Assembly (NCBI GenBank): GCA_903893795.1 | Contig: CAITNO010000068.1 | Coordinates: 1-64,000 of the forward strand | From: Candidatus Hydrogenedentota bacterium | Lineage (GTDB): Bacteria; Hydrogenedentota; Hydrogenedentia; Hydrogenedentales; CAITNO01 | Length of the DNA stretch: 64,000 nt | Direction: 5' to 3' | Part shown: one piece after another, positions 1-8,343 of the stretch | Layout of the letters: every line of letters begins with the position of its first letter | How positions within the stretch are numbered: the first letter of the stretch is position 1 | Notes under the pieces: model-generated | The model's input: only the letters and a program-made list of their open reading frames with translations | The model's database searches: none | What the model was told of the DNA's origin: nothing | Made by a program: the position numbers and the translations under genes

Positions 1-119
1 CATTTCTCCGGCTTCGTGGCCAATAAAGCTCAAAACACCAAGCCGCAGAAATGTTCTTTCTCTCCATATTCTGCTCTGTTATACTCAACAAGGCACTCTT
101 AAAAGGGCCAAACATCAGA

Positions 120-184
120 GACGCGGCGTCCAGCCGCGTCCTGTCAACGCACGGGAGACGAAGAAGAAAGAGGCTGAAAGCCTC
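120..184. repeat. two short palindromes of a dispersed family
   Basis: Two hairpins lie side by side. At 120-140 the arms GACGCGGC/GCCGCGTC surround GTCCA. At 170-184 the arms GAGGCT/AGCCTC surround GAA. The same design (6-10 nt arms around a TCC or TTC centre) recurs at 4561-4575, 4588-4604, 7166-7189 and 54452-54470. Bases 1-119 hold no gene that I recognise. Confidence 0.6.
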
Positions 185-193
185 CTCTATGCT

Positions 194-234
194 AAAAACA
201 ACATCCCCCCGCACCACGCGGTGCAGGGGGATGT
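194..234 (-). terminator. Rho-independent terminator of gnd
   Basis: Read on the minus strand, a long near-perfect hairpin at 234-201 has arms ACATCCCCC and GGGGGATGT plus an inner GCACC/GGTGC stem. It is followed at once by TGTTTTT. It lies 26 bases past the gnd stop, where a terminator is expected. Confidence 0.8.
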
Positions 235-259
235 ATTGGTCGTCATCTACGGGTCGCGC

Positions 260-1711
260 TTACGCCAGATAGGTCGAAGCCGCCGTGTCGCCGCCGCGGC
301 CGGTCCAGTTGGTGTGGAACCATTCGCCGCGCGGCTTGTCCACACGCTCGTAGGTGTGCGCGCCGAAGTAGTCGCGCTGTGCCTGGAGCAGGTTGGCCGG
401 CAGCCGCCCGCAACGGTAGCCGTCGAAGAAGTTGAGCGCCGAGCAGATGGCCGGCATGGGAATGCCCATCTCGGTGGCCTTCACCACCACGCGCCGCCAC
501 GCCGCCTGGCTTTTGCCCACCACGTCCGCAAAAAACGGATCGAGCAGCAGGTTTTCCAGGTCCGGGTTGTTCTCGAAGGCTTCCTTAATCTTGCCCAGGA
601 AGACGGAGCGGATGATGCAGCCGCCGCGCCACATGAGCGCGATGCCGCCGTAGTTCAGGTTCCAGCCGTAGTGCGCCGCCGCGGCGCGCATGAGCTGGTA
701 GCCCTGTGCGTAACTGACCAGCTTGGACGCATACAGCGCCTGGCGCAGATCGTCCACAAAAGCCTTCTTGTCTCCGTCAAAGGTCTTCACATCGCCCGGC
801 AGCGCCTTGGCCGCGCGGACGCGCTCGTCCTTGATGGCCGACAGGCAGCGCGCAAACACGGCCTCGCCGATCAGCGTCAACGGCATGCCCTCGTCGAGCG
901 CCGCGATGGCCGTCCACTTGCCCGTGCCCTTCTGGCCGGCCGTGTCGAGAATCAGATCGACCACTTCCTTGCCGTTCTCGTCCTTGTAGCCGAGGATGTC
1001 GCGGGTGATCTCGATGAGATAGGAGTCCAGTTCGCCCGCATTCCATTCGGTGAACACCTGGTGCATTTCCGCATTGCTCAGGCCGAGCCCTTGGCCCATC
1101 ACCTGGTAGGTTTCGCAGATCATCTGCATGTCGCCGTACTCGATGCCGTTGTGCACCATCTTGACGAAGTGGCCGGCGCCGCCCTCGCCCACCCAGTCAC
1201 AGCAGGGTTCGCCCGTGTCGGTTTGCGCGCAGATAGTCTGGAAAATCTCCTTCACATGCGGCCACGCGGCAGGCGAACCGCCCGGCATCATCGACGGCCC
1301 CAGCAGTGCGCCCTCTTCGCCACCCGATACGCCAGTGCCGATGTACAAGAGGCCCTTGCTCTCGACGTATTTCGTCCGGCGGATCGTGTCCGGGAAATGG
1401 CTGTTGCCACCGTCAATGATGATGTCGCCCGGCTCAAGGTGGGGGAGAAGCAGTTCGATGAAATCGTCCACCGCCGACCCAGCCTTCACCAGCAGCATCA
1501 CCTTGCGCGGCCGCTTGAGGTTTGCGCAGAGCTCTTCAATACTGTGCGCGCCATAGAAATTCTTGCCCGCGCCGCGGCCGGCGATAAATTTGTCCACCTT
1601 CTCCACGGTGCGGTTGAACACCGCCACCTGGAAACCCTTGCTCTCCATGTTCAGGACGAGGTTCTCGCCCATCACGGCCAACCCAATCAGTCCGATATCC
1701 ATCTGTGGCAT
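260..1711 (-). CDS. gnd: 6-phosphogluconate dehydrogenase, decarboxylating
   Basis: Catalyses NADP-dependent oxidative decarboxylation of 6-phosphogluconate to ribulose 5-phosphate in the cytosolic pentose phosphate pathway. The 483-residue length matches the long homodimeric family (about 470-485). The N-terminal Rossmann motif GLAVMGENL (residues 8-16) is visible, followed by the signature IDGGNSHFPDT and the substrate loop GTGVSGGEEGA. The all-helical C-terminal half is intact through GGCIIRS and the C-terminal tail. The start is ATG with GGAG 11 nt upstream; a second ATG three codons in is an alternative. The gene is monocistronic: a strong hairpin terminator follows and a HEPN/MNT pair lies upstream with its own frame. 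Nothing suggests damage. Confidence 0.97.
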   Translation of the reverse strand: MPQMDIGLIGLAVMGENLVLNMESKGFQVAVFNRTVEKVDKFIAGRGAGKNFYGAHSIEELCANLKRPRKVMLLVKAGSAVDDFIELLLPHLEPGDIIIDGGNSHFPDTIRRTKYVESKGLLYIGTGVSGGEEGALLGPSMMPGGSPAAWPHVKEIFQTICAQTDTGEPCCDWVGEGGAGHFVKMVHNGIEYGDMQMICETYQVMGQGLGLSNAEMHQVFTEWNAGELDSYLIEITRDILGYKDENGKEVVDLILDTAGQKGTGKWTAIAALDEGMPLTLIGEAVFARCLSAIKDERVRAAKALPGDVKTFDGDKKAFVDDLRQALYASKLVSYAQGYQLMRAAAAHYGWNLNYGGIALMWRGGCIIRSVFLGKIKEAFENNPDLENLLLDPFFADVVGKSQAAWRRVVVKATEMGIPMPAICSALNFFDGYRCGRLPANLLQAQRDYFGAHTYERVDKPRGEWFHTNWTGRGGDTAASTYLA

Positions 1712-1805
1712 GACGTTATGCTCTCCTTGTTGCTTCGTTTGAGGGGGAAAACGGCGTGATTATAGCAAATGACGCGGGCAGGATGCCTTATTGCATTTAT
1801 GGAAT

Positions 1806-2216
1806 TTACCGCAGGGGTGGCAACAGGTCCAGCACAGCATCGCGAACCGACAGTGCAAGCTGGTACAGACGCCGGGCGTCTCCTATCGATATCTCCGGCA
1901 GGTCTCCGGGATACCGGGGGAGAACTCCGTAGGGGGTGAGTTCCCGCGCAGTTTTCAGAGACTCGGCAAGCTCCTTGTCACTGGGTGCCAGGAGTTCCAG
2001 AAGGAGTCGGATGCTGTGTGTCTTGGGTACGGTTTCCTCGCGAAACACCAGCAAGGCTTTGAGGTACTTTTCAGCCGCCTGTTGTGCGTGGAATGCGGTT
2101 ATTCCGGTCACCATGGCGTTGCTATCAAGCAATATCTCGCAGGTGGTGATGTCTTCCCGGGCTTTGTCAATCCACTGCCCGACAACTTCGCGAATGGAAC
2201 CATCAGGCGGCGTCAT
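1806..2216 (-). CDS. HEPN-domain toxin of a HEPN/MNT pair
   Basis: A 136-residue all-helical HEPN protein (PF05168 type). The features I see are HAQQAAEKYLKALL, then PKTHSIRLLLELL, then the C-terminal block LTPYGVLPRYPG, all characteristic of this family. In characterised pairs (for example the Shewanella HEPN/MNT) the HEPN partner is a ribonuclease toxin and the adjacent MNT nucleotidyltransferase neutralises it by AMPylation. Here it overlaps the end of the MNT gene by 14 bp, so the two are translationally coupled. I chose the ATG at 2216 because GGAAAG lies 7 nt upstream; an ATG at 2234 is also in frame. The role as a toxin is inferred from family and pairing. Confidence 0.85.
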   Translation of the reverse strand: MTPPDGSIREVVGQWIDKAREDITTCEILLDSNAMVTGITAFHAQQAAEKYLKALLVFREETVPKTHSIRLLLELLAPSDKELAESLKTARELTPYGVLPRYPGDLPEISIGDARRLYQLALSVRDAVLDLLPPLR

Positions 2217-2520
2217 AGAGGGTCTTTCCATCATGGGAGGCAGGCCAGGAAAGGCTGCCTTTCACGTCCTTGGTCCTCTCGAAAGACTCCTTGGAAATGA
2301 CGAAGATGTCGAAAGCGTATTTAAGCCCGGACATTGCCGCATCAATGCGCACACTTTCCCGTATCGGGTCTGATGCATCGTCCTTGATGATAAGAAGATC
2401 GATGTCGCTGTCGGAGGTCATGGCGCCTGTGGCGGCGGATCCGAACAGAATAATCCTCCTCGCGTCTGTCACATTAAGGACGCGGCGAACAATCTCCTTT
2501 AGGATTTCATCATCTAGCAT
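2203..2520 (-). CDS. MNT nucleotidyltransferase antitoxin
   Basis: A 105-residue minimal nucleotidyltransferase. The catalytic signature is complete: FGSAATG followed by SDSDIDLLII, giving the GS-x(n)-D-x-D metal-binding pair. It is the upstream partner of the HEPN gene at 1806-2216, with which it overlaps. In this family the antitoxin transfers AMP to a tyrosine of the HEPN toxin. The ATG start at 2520 has no clear Shine-Dalgarno. It is flanked by two central-metabolism genes on the same strand, so the pair is an insertion between housekeeping genes rather than part of an island. Confidence 0.87.
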   Translation of the reverse strand: MLDDEILKEIVRRVLNVTDARRIILFGSAATGAMTSDSDIDLLIIKDDASDPIRESVRIDAAMSGLKYAFDIFVISKESFERTKDVKGSLSWPASHDGKTLYDAA

Positions 2521-2579
2521 AAGCGCATAGTGCCCCGATTTTCTGTGACATTATACACCATTTCAGATTCTCTAAGAGG

Positions 2580-3866
2580 CTACTTCCTCAGCGCCTGCAG
2601 GACGTACTCCGGCAGTTTCTTCTCCGCGAATATCGGCGCAAAGCGCGTGAAGCGCTGGCGGCCGTTGATGACCGGCACGCTGGCCCAATCCTCGCCGATG
2701 AGCGGCTTGGCGTACTGAATGAACTCGTCCGTCACGTCGATCTTGTTCGGCGTAATCCAAGCGGCCGGGAAAGTACGCTCCGAGTTGGCGACCAGTTCGA
2801 GCGGCACCTTGTCGTAGCGCACGTTGTAGATCGGGCCCGGCTCGCGCAGGATGGTCGACATCCAGCCGTTCTCGCCCGACTTGGCGATCAGCACGGCCTG
2901 CTGGCCCACCTTGTAGGCCTCGTCGAGGTCCACCACAGAGGCATAGGTGCAGGTGCTGCGCTGGTCCGTGCCGGACACCTGGCCGCGCGCTTTGCCGGGC
3001 ACGGGCAGTTTCTTTTCATTGAGCAGGTTGACAACTTTCTGCGCCGCCGTCATCTGCGTCGCGCCGAAATTGGTGTGGCCGAAGCTGTCCTTCACATCGC
3101 CCAGATCGCCGACTTCGAAGCCCTCGCTCACCACCACAATGCAGCGTCCGTCACGCCTCAACTGGTCGTTAACGTTGTCGCACAGTTCTTCAGTCGTTAC
3201 GCTGGACTCGGACATGTAAATTTGCAGCGGCAGTTCGCGCTTCGGGTCGGCCAACCGCGCCGCCGCCGGAATGAACCCGATCTTGCGGCCCATCGCCTGG
3301 AGCACCAGCACTGGGTCAGCCGGGCAGGACCCCGCGTTTTCCTCGTTGGCATTCTGCACGATGCCCATCCAGTAGCGCGCGACGCTTCCGTAACCGGGTG
3401 TGTGGTCGATCAGCTTAAACTCCGAATCGCCCACGTCGTTGTCGATGGTCTTGGGTACGCCGACACCCACGAGGTCAAGCCCCTGTTCGCGGGCGAGTTT
3501 GGCCACTTTGTGGGCCGTGTCCATCGAGTCGTTGCCGCCGTTGTAAAAGAAATAACCGATGTCATGCGCCTTGAACACGTCGAGGACCCGCTGGAAATCC
3601 TCCTGCTGATCCTTTTTCAGCTTGTAGCGGCAGGTGCCGATGGACCCCGCCGCGGGCGTGTAGCGCAGCAGCGCCACCTCGTCCTCATCCTGCGCGGAAA
3701 GGTTGAGCAGTTCCTCCTTGAGCACACCCTCGATGCCGTGCCAGCCGGCGTAGACCGTGCCGAACACGTCTGGAAACATCTTGCAGGTCTCAATGACGCC
3801 GCGAAGGGAACTGTTGATGACGGGGCTCGGGCCGCCCGACTGGGCGACGATGACGTTCTTTGGCAT
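2580..3866 (-). CDS. pfp: pyrophosphate-dependent 6-phosphofructokinase
   Basis: Phosphorylates fructose 6-phosphate to the 1,6-bisphosphate (reversibly if PPi-driven) in glycolysis. At 428 residues it is longer than PfkA. Phosphate loop: SGGPSPVINSS (residues 10-20). The two specificity positions read as PPi-type. The loop is GGNDS (110-114), with Asp where ATP enzymes have Gly. The catalytic loop is PKTIDND (138-144), with Lys where ATP enzymes have Gly. From what is known of the family, these two substitutions block ATP and favour pyrophosphate. MGRKIGFIPAAA and the C-terminal half are intact. Start chosen at ATG 3866, with GAGGAAGGA about 10 nt upstream; an in-frame TTG three codons earlier sits too close to that ribosome site. 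Confidence 0.93.
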   Translation of the reverse strand: MPKNVIVAQSGGPSPVINSSLRGVIETCKMFPDVFGTVYAGWHGIEGVLKEELLNLSAQDEDEVALLRYTPAAGSIGTCRYKLKKDQQEDFQRVLDVFKAHDIGYFFYNGGNDSMDTAHKVAKLAREQGLDLVGVGVPKTIDNDVGDSEFKLIDHTPGYGSVARYWMGIVQNANEENAGSCPADPVLVLQAMGRKIGFIPAAARLADPKRELPLQIYMSESSVTTEELCDNVNDQLRRDGRCIVVVSEGFEVGDLGDVKDSFGHTNFGATQMTAAQKVVNLLNEKKLPVPGKARGQVSGTDQRSTCTYASVVDLDEAYKVGQQAVLIAKSGENGWMSTILREPGPIYNVRYDKVPLELVANSERTFPAAWITPNKIDVTDEFIQYAKPLIGEDWASVPVINGRQRFTRFAPIFAEKKLPEYVLQALRK

Positions 3867-3888
3867 GACTCGCAAATCCTTCCTCGTG

Positions 3889-4488
3889 CTATTTACCCGG
3901 CCGTTCCATCCACTCCAGAAGAAACGCCCGGTTGTTTTCCATAATCTTCGTTTTCACTTCCTGCGCCGGACCATAATCCGGATACTCGCCAATAATCTTG
4001 TTAATCTCCACCAATCCCGCGCTGCGTCCGTCGAGCATATACACCGCCAAGGCCCGGCTTAACTGTGTGTCCGGCGTGCGGTCCCCGGCGGTAATGCGCC
4101 GGTCATAGGCGGTTTTCGCCGCACCGTAGGCGGCCTTCGCCGCCTCCGCCTTGCCGGTCTTTTCGTGCATAATCCCCGCCAGGGCATGGGCCTCGGCCCG
4201 GTCCGGCCATTTCTTGCACACACCGTCATAGGCTGCCGCAGCCTCGTCCAGCCGTTCCGCGTGCAGCAGAATCAGCGCCCGCGTAAGGGCCGCGTCCGCA
4301 TACTCCGGGTCTTCCGACACCGCCTCGTCAATCGCCGCCAGCGCATCTTTCAACCGGTCTGATTTCAGCGCATCCACCGCCTCGGCATGCTTCTGCACGG
4401 CGTGCGTCTTGGGCGCATATCCGCTTTGCGTCGTCTGGCTGGAGTAGCATCCCGCCAGGAGGATGCAGACCGCCGCGATGGCCCCCAT
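3889..4488 (-). CDS. TPR-repeat lipoprotein
   Basis: A 199-residue lipoprotein of unknown specific role. It opens with a short signal peptide and lipobox MGAIAAVCILLAGC, so it is probably anchored to a membrane on the periplasmic side. The body is a run of tetratricopeptide-like helix pairs: DALAAIDEAVSEDPEYADA, then RLDEAAAAYDGVCKKWPDRA, then KTGKAEAAKAAYGAAKTAY. The frame stays open upstream to 4632, but that stretch is arginine-rich and contains two palindromic repeats. I therefore took the ATG directly preceding the signal peptide, which has AGG 8 nt upstream. It follows the phosphofructokinase gene by only 22 nt in the downstream direction. Confidence 0.78.
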   Translation of the reverse strand: MGAIAAVCILLAGCYSSQTTQSGYAPKTHAVQKHAEAVDALKSDRLKDALAAIDEAVSEDPEYADAALTRALILLHAERLDEAAAAYDGVCKKWPDRAEAHALAGIMHEKTGKAEAAKAAYGAAKTAYDRRITAGDRTPDTQLSRALAVYMLDGRSAGLVEINKIIGEYPDYGPAQEVKTKIMENNRAFLLEWMERPGK

Positions 4489-4560
4489 TCTTGCCTGCGC
4501 GCGGCCATGCCGCCGCTTTTCTTCGCCGGCGCAATGCCCCGGCGCGCGAATGAGAAGAAT

Positions 4561-4604
4561 GCGGCAGAATGCCGCGTCTACTGTGGAAGAGGCTTCCAGC
4601 CTCT
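4561..4604. repeat. pair of TCC/TTC-centred palindromes
   Basis: GCGGCA-gaa-TGCCGC at 4561-4575 and AGAGGCT-tcc-AGCCTCT at 4588-4604. Both lie in the 140-bp gap between the racemase-like gene and the TPR lipoprotein. They match the design of the pair at 120-184. Confidence 0.65.
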
Positions 4605-4628
4605 TTCCGTCAAGCGCGCCAAGCAGGC

Positions 4629-5897
4629 TCACAAGTCAGCATCCCGTTCGCTTTGCAGCCGGTACAGAATCTCGCCCGCATCGGGCACCAGCAGATACCC
4701 CTCGTCCTCGCGGTCGCGCCATTCCTCCGGATTGATACTGTCTGGGGCGCGGTAGCCCAGATTGATCGCCCTGCATTCCGCCTCCGGGATCATCGTCGCC
4801 AGTGTCACCTGCACCCGCGGCTTCTCCTCACCGTTTTCAAAGCTGCCCATCCCCCGCACATGGGTGGAATGGGCGAGAATGCCGCCGGGAATGTCGGGGA
4901 AGCGGTCCATCTGCTGGAGGAAGTAGTCGCGCACATGGTAGCCAATCTTGGCGATGAGGTGTCCGTGGGTCACGCTCACCTCATGAATGTGCCTGCCGTA
5001 TATAATCAGTTCGCCGCCGTCGGCCACCACCGGCTCCAGCTTGTACATGCACTTGCCGGCCGTCCAGATTTCGTCATACATCGGCGGGGCCATGGCCAGC
5101 ACACTCTTGAATGGCTTGTCCTTGTAGATGATGTGGGTGTCGGCGCTCAGGTCGGCCGCCTTGTCCCAGGCTTCCTCCGGCGTGCCGAAGAAGATGGCTT
5201 TCGTGTCCTTTTTCACCACGGTCAGGCAGAAACAGCGCTTCTCCACCGGGATCATGGACGCCGCCAGATTGACCACCTCGCGCACAGCCGTGTGCTTGGA
5301 CCCGTTGATCTTGTAGTTGGTGATCAATGCGCCCAGCCAATGGAACAGGTTCAGAATCTCCGCGCCCGACACGCCGGGATAGAAGTATTTGTTGCCGCCG
5401 CTGAATCCCACCACCTCATGGGGAAACACCGGCCCCACGATGCACACCAGATCATAGTCCAGCACCCGGCGGTTGAGGGTCACCTCCACCGACTCGCGCA
5501 TGAGCCCGCCCGAAATGCGCTCGATGTCGTCCTCGCCAATCGTGCCAACGCGGACCAGCGCTTCGGGATTCTGCCACTCGTGGTTGAAAATGCCCACATC
5601 GCCATAGGTGCCCGCACGCTCCTCGGCGGTGATGCCCACCAGGGTCTGAATCATGGCCTCGGTCATCGGCGGGTGGGTGCCCAGTGCGATGAGGTAGTCC
5701 ATCTTCTTCACCCGTCCGTGCAGCGCCTCATGCAGCGCGCGGAATAGCAGCGGCATGGGCATGCTGCGGGTCTGGTCGGGAATGACGAACAGCACCCGTT
5801 TTCCATCCAGCGCCATGCCGGCGCAGGCCTCCTGCACAAACCCGTTCAGGTCGGCGGGGCTAAGATATCCGTTTTCGGCAATGCGTTGCATGACCAT
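4629..5897 (-). CDS. LarA-type nickel-dependent 2-hydroxyacid racemase
   Basis: A 422-residue DUF2088/LarA-family protein. Characterised LarA enzymes interconvert D- and L-2-hydroxyacids (lactate and others) using a nickel-pincer nucleotide covalently attached to a lysine. The visible motifs are all in place: DQTRSMP (41-47), ALGTHPPM with His75, PHEVVGFSGGNKYFYPG with His160 and the cofactor lysine Lys170, and NLFHWLG with His186. The enzyme therefore looks catalytically competent, although larB/C/E cofactor genes are not in this window. Start at ATG 5897, with GAGGAG 10 nt upstream; the longer frame to 5963 lacks one. The neighbouring dehydrogenase starts 66 bp away in the same direction. 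The substrate may be a longer sugar acid, since adjacent genes encode a hydroxyacid dehydrogenase and a uronate-type SDR. Confidence 0.88.
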   Translation of the reverse strand: MVMQRIAENGYLSPADLNGFVQEACAGMALDGKRVLFVIPDQTRSMPMPLLFRALHEALHGRVKKMDYLIALGTHPPMTEAMIQTLVGITAEERAGTYGDVGIFNHEWQNPEALVRVGTIGEDDIERISGGLMRESVEVTLNRRVLDYDLVCIVGPVFPHEVVGFSGGNKYFYPGVSGAEILNLFHWLGALITNYKINGSKHTAVREVVNLAASMIPVEKRCFCLTVVKKDTKAIFFGTPEEAWDKAADLSADTHIIYKDKPFKSVLAMAPPMYDEIWTAGKCMYKLEPVVADGGELIIYGRHIHEVSVTHGHLIAKIGYHVRDYFLQQMDRFPDIPGGILAHSTHVRGMGSFENGEEKPRVQVTLATMIPEAECRAINLGYRAPDSINPEEWRDREDEGYLLVPDAGEILYRLQSERDADL

Positions 5898-5963
5898 GAC
5901 TGAAACACTCCTCGGAATGGACGCGGTTTGGGCGATATGCAGGCGAATGCGGCGAAGTCTCAA

Positions 5964-7106
5964 TCAGCCGCAGCGGAATCCCACGCCTGAAAACAGTCGC
6001 TCCATGGCCGAGTCAGGCTGGGCAAAGTTTACCCGCGTGTTGAAGAATTCCCGGCGCCGCGGATACTCCTTGCGGAGGCGGTCAAACCAGGCGGACTGTT
6101 CCTCCGGCGCGGCCAGCGCCAGCATTTCGCGCATGCGCGCATCGTCTGACATTATCTCATAGACCGCGCGAACCGCGCCAGACAGTGCGCCGCTTTCGGA
6201 CGGGTTGACCGTCAACTCCGGACATTCCGGTGCGGGCAGCAGGGGAGAGGGGTCCCATTCGGCGGGCCGGTTCAACGATGCGCAAAGCGCCTCGTATATC
6301 TGGCGGGTGCCGTTCACCTTGCCGTCAAAGGAATACCCGGCAATGTGCGGCGTGGCGATGTCCACCAGTTCCAAGAGTTCCGTGTCCACCCGGGGCTCGC
6401 CCTCCCACACATCCAGTACGGCCGCCCGCAACTGCCCGTTGCGCAGGGTCGACTTCAGCGCCTGGTTGTCCACCACCCCGCCGCGGGACGAATTGATGAG
6501 GATGGCGGTCGGTTTCATTCGGGCCAGGAAGGCGGCACCGGCCAGGTGCCAAGTGGCATAGGGGCCGGTCTTTTCAATCGGCACGTGGCAGGTGATGAAG
6601 TCACAGTCAAGGATTTCCTCGATGGGACGAAACACCGGGTCGCCGCCTTCGAGGTCGAAACGCGGCGGGTCGTTCAGCACGCACTGCAGACCCAGCGCTT
6701 CGGCCTTCTTCCACACCCGTTTGCCCACGTTGCCCACGCCCACAATGCCCAGCTTCATGCCGGCCAGGGTCAGCCCGTGCTTTTCGGCCAGATGCAGCAG
6801 CGCGGCGGTGATGTATTCGCCCACGCTGTTCGCATTGCAGCCCGGCGCGCTCGAAAAGGTGACGCCCGCCGATGCAAGCCAAGCCTTGTCCACATGGTCC
6901 TCACCGATGGTGCAGGTGCCCACAAAGCGGACCGGTGTGCCCTCCAGCAGTTCGCGGTTCACCTTGGTGATGCTTCGGACAACCAGTGCGTCCACATCGG
7001 CCAGCATCTCACGGCTGATTTTGCGCCCGTGCGCCGTGCGCACCTCCCCCAGCAGGCCAAAGGCTTCGCGCCCATAGGGAACATTTTCATCGACAAGAAT
7101 TACCAT
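5964..7106 (-). CDS. pdxB: 4-phosphoerythronate dehydrogenase-like D-2-hydroxyacid dehydrogenase
   Basis: A 380-residue NAD-dependent D-2-hydroxyacid dehydrogenase that looks most like PdxB, which oxidises 4-phosphoerythronate in the DXP-dependent route to pyridoxal phosphate. Evidence: N-terminus VILVDENVPYG, TCTIGEDHVD, Rossmann GVGNVGKRV (123-131). The catalytic triad is Arg in INSSRGGVVDN, Glu in DVWEGEP and His in TPHIAGYS. The length and C-terminal extension suit PdxB rather than generic SerA-like enzymes. Start at ATG 7106; the frame remains open upstream to 7199, but those codons translate a palindromic intergenic repeat. Alternative: another 2-hydroxyacid dehydrogenase of the adjacent sugar-acid genes. 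Confidence 0.85.
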   Translation of the reverse strand: MVILVDENVPYGREAFGLLGEVRTAHGRKISREMLADVDALVVRSITKVNRELLEGTPVRFVGTCTIGEDHVDKAWLASAGVTFSSAPGCNANSVGEYITAALLHLAEKHGLTLAGMKLGIVGVGNVGKRVWKKAEALGLQCVLNDPPRFDLEGGDPVFRPIEEILDCDFITCHVPIEKTGPYATWHLAGAAFLARMKPTAILINSSRGGVVDNQALKSTLRNGQLRAAVLDVWEGEPRVDTELLELVDIATPHIAGYSFDGKVNGTRQIYEALCASLNRPAEWDPSPLLPAPECPELTVNPSESGALSGAVRAVYEIMSDDARMREMLALAAPEEQSAWFDRLRKEYPRRREFFNTRVNFAQPDSAMERLFSGVGFRCG

Positions 7107-7165
7107 TGCTTGTTCAATCCCAACCCGCAGTTGGCAGTCAATGTGGCGCAGACATACCTGTCTGT

Positions 7166-7189
7166 GCGCGCAGGCAGGAATGCCCGCGC
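7166..7189. repeat. GGA-centred palindrome in intergenic spacer
   Basis: Imperfect hairpin with arms GCGCGCAGGCA and ATGCCCGCGC around GGA, between the pdxB-like and UroD-like genes. It shares the core GGCA-gga-TGCC with 1777-1787 and 54452-54470. Confidence 0.55.
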
Positions 7190-7230
7190 CACACTCCACT
7201 GCACACGTTTTAGTCGTTCCACGCTCCGGC

Positions 7231-8340
7231 CTAACCCGCCGTTCTCAGTCCCTCATCCAGCACAATCATATAGTTCTCGACCGGCATGTAATCGGTCAGT
7301 GAATTGCCCGTGCCCAGCGTCCAATGCCCGTCTTCAAAACAGGCGTCGATGACGTCACGGGTGTATTTCCGCAGTTCCTTCTCCTCAAGTCGGCAGATGC
7401 GGTCCACATCCAGACCGCCCAGCGGCGTCACCCTGCGGCCGTACTGCTTCTTGAAGTCGGCCACCGGCAGAATGACATCCTCAAAGGAATGTTTGGCGTC
7501 GATGCCGCAACCGTCAATAAGGTCATCGTATACCTCGGCCAGATTGCCGCAGGAATGGAGGATAAAGGGCTTCCCGTGGGCATGGGCCAGGTTGGCCATC
7601 CTCTTGTAGATTGGGAACACATACTGCCGAAGATGGGCCGGGGAGAGGAAGGTGGAGGTCTTGAAACCCAGGTCGTCGCCCTGGCGCAACGCGCCGATGG
7701 CGTCCATCGTCACCAACTGGCGCAGACAGCCAAAATGGACTTCCTCAATCTTGTCAAACACGGCCCGGACAAGCACCGGGTCAAGATAAATGGCTGTGGC
7801 CAGACCCTCAACCCCCATCAAAGTCGATGCCCATTCGTAGGGACCCATGCACACGCCGCCCACAATCTTTGCCCCCTCGGGAAGCAGCGCAATGGCCTTG
7901 TCCCAGTGGGAGAAGTCCATGTAGTTGCCCGGTTTGGGCCAGGGATAGCGCTCAAAGTCCTCCATGGTGGAAATGACCTTCTTGGACTCGCTCCCATGGC
8001 TGACCGTGCCGTCGGCCTGCCCCGCCCGGCCGAGGGGGAAGTTTGGCGCTATCTCCATAGGAACGCAGTCAAAGCCCATGCCCATCCAGAAATTTACATA
8101 GGTCCTCCAGTAGGCCTTGTCATTCGGACTCATCCGGTCAAAGGGCACGCCCATGCGCCGGCCAATGAATCCCGGACTGGCGAGATGCTCATAAAAGGGG
8201 AGGTGGCTGGGCCGCCCGCGCCGTGTCACGGCGCGCAGAAACTGCCCAAAATCCGGTTCGCGCCGGGAAAAACGGGGACTGACTCGCTTTTCGGCAGTTT
8301 GAAAAGCGTGTCTGTCCCTGTTTTTCGGAACCCGCCTCAC
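7231..8340 (-). CDS. uroporphyrinogen decarboxylase (URO-D)-like protein
   Basis: A 369-residue URO-D fold protein of the broad, non-haem branch common in PVC-type genomes, often related to cobalamin-dependent methyltransferases. Landmarks: PWPKPGNYMDFS, GVCMGPYEWASTLMG, QGDDLGFKTSTFLSP, then GKPFILHSCGN and PLGGLDVDRI, the last two being typical of the barrel's C-terminal half. The substrate cannot be assigned. The 5' end is odd. The first 20 or so codons after the GTG at 8340 lie inside a 58-bp hairpin repeat (8268-8325), and homology-like sequence begins only near residue 33. The true start is therefore uncertain, and the repeat may have replaced the native start. It lies 3 bp downstream of the HAD gene and is probably cotranscribed with it. 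Confidence 0.75.
   Translation of the reverse strand: MRRVPKNRDRHAFQTAEKRVSPRFSRREPDFGQFLRAVTRRGRPSHLPFYEHLASPGFIGRRMGVPFDRMSPNDKAYWRTYVNFWMGMGFDCVPMEIAPNFPLGRAGQADGTVSHGSESKKVISTMEDFERYPWPKPGNYMDFSHWDKAIALLPEGAKIVGGVCMGPYEWASTLMGVEGLATAIYLDPVLVRAVFDKIEEVHFGCLRQLVTMDAIGALRQGDDLGFKTSTFLSPAHLRQYVFPIYKRMANLAHAHGKPFILHSCGNLAEVYDDLIDGCGIDAKHSFEDVILPVADFKKQYGRRVTPLGGLDVDRICRLEEKELRKYTRDVIDACFEDGHWTLGTGNSLTDYMPVENYMIVLDEGLRTAG
8268..8325. repeat. 58-bp hairpin repeat inside a gene start
   Basis: Left arm 8268-8292 and right arm 8301-8325 pair at 22 of 25 positions around an 8-nt loop. Each arm runs from a run of five A through GGGAC and TCGC/ACGC to CTTTTC. The element lies within the annotated first codons of the URO-D-like gene and 18 bp from the end of the HAD gene. 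Confidence 0.8.
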
Positions 8341-8343
8341 CGT

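Noticed and set aside
221-1759. 512-codon plus-strand frame opposite gnd
   Set aside because: Shadow of a GC-rich gene on the other strand; no motif, no ribosome site, and the minus-strand protein is unmistakable.
7107-7199. N-terminal extension of the PdxB-like protein
   Set aside because: The extra codons translate a palindromic repeat; the family N-terminus begins at the ATG at 7106.
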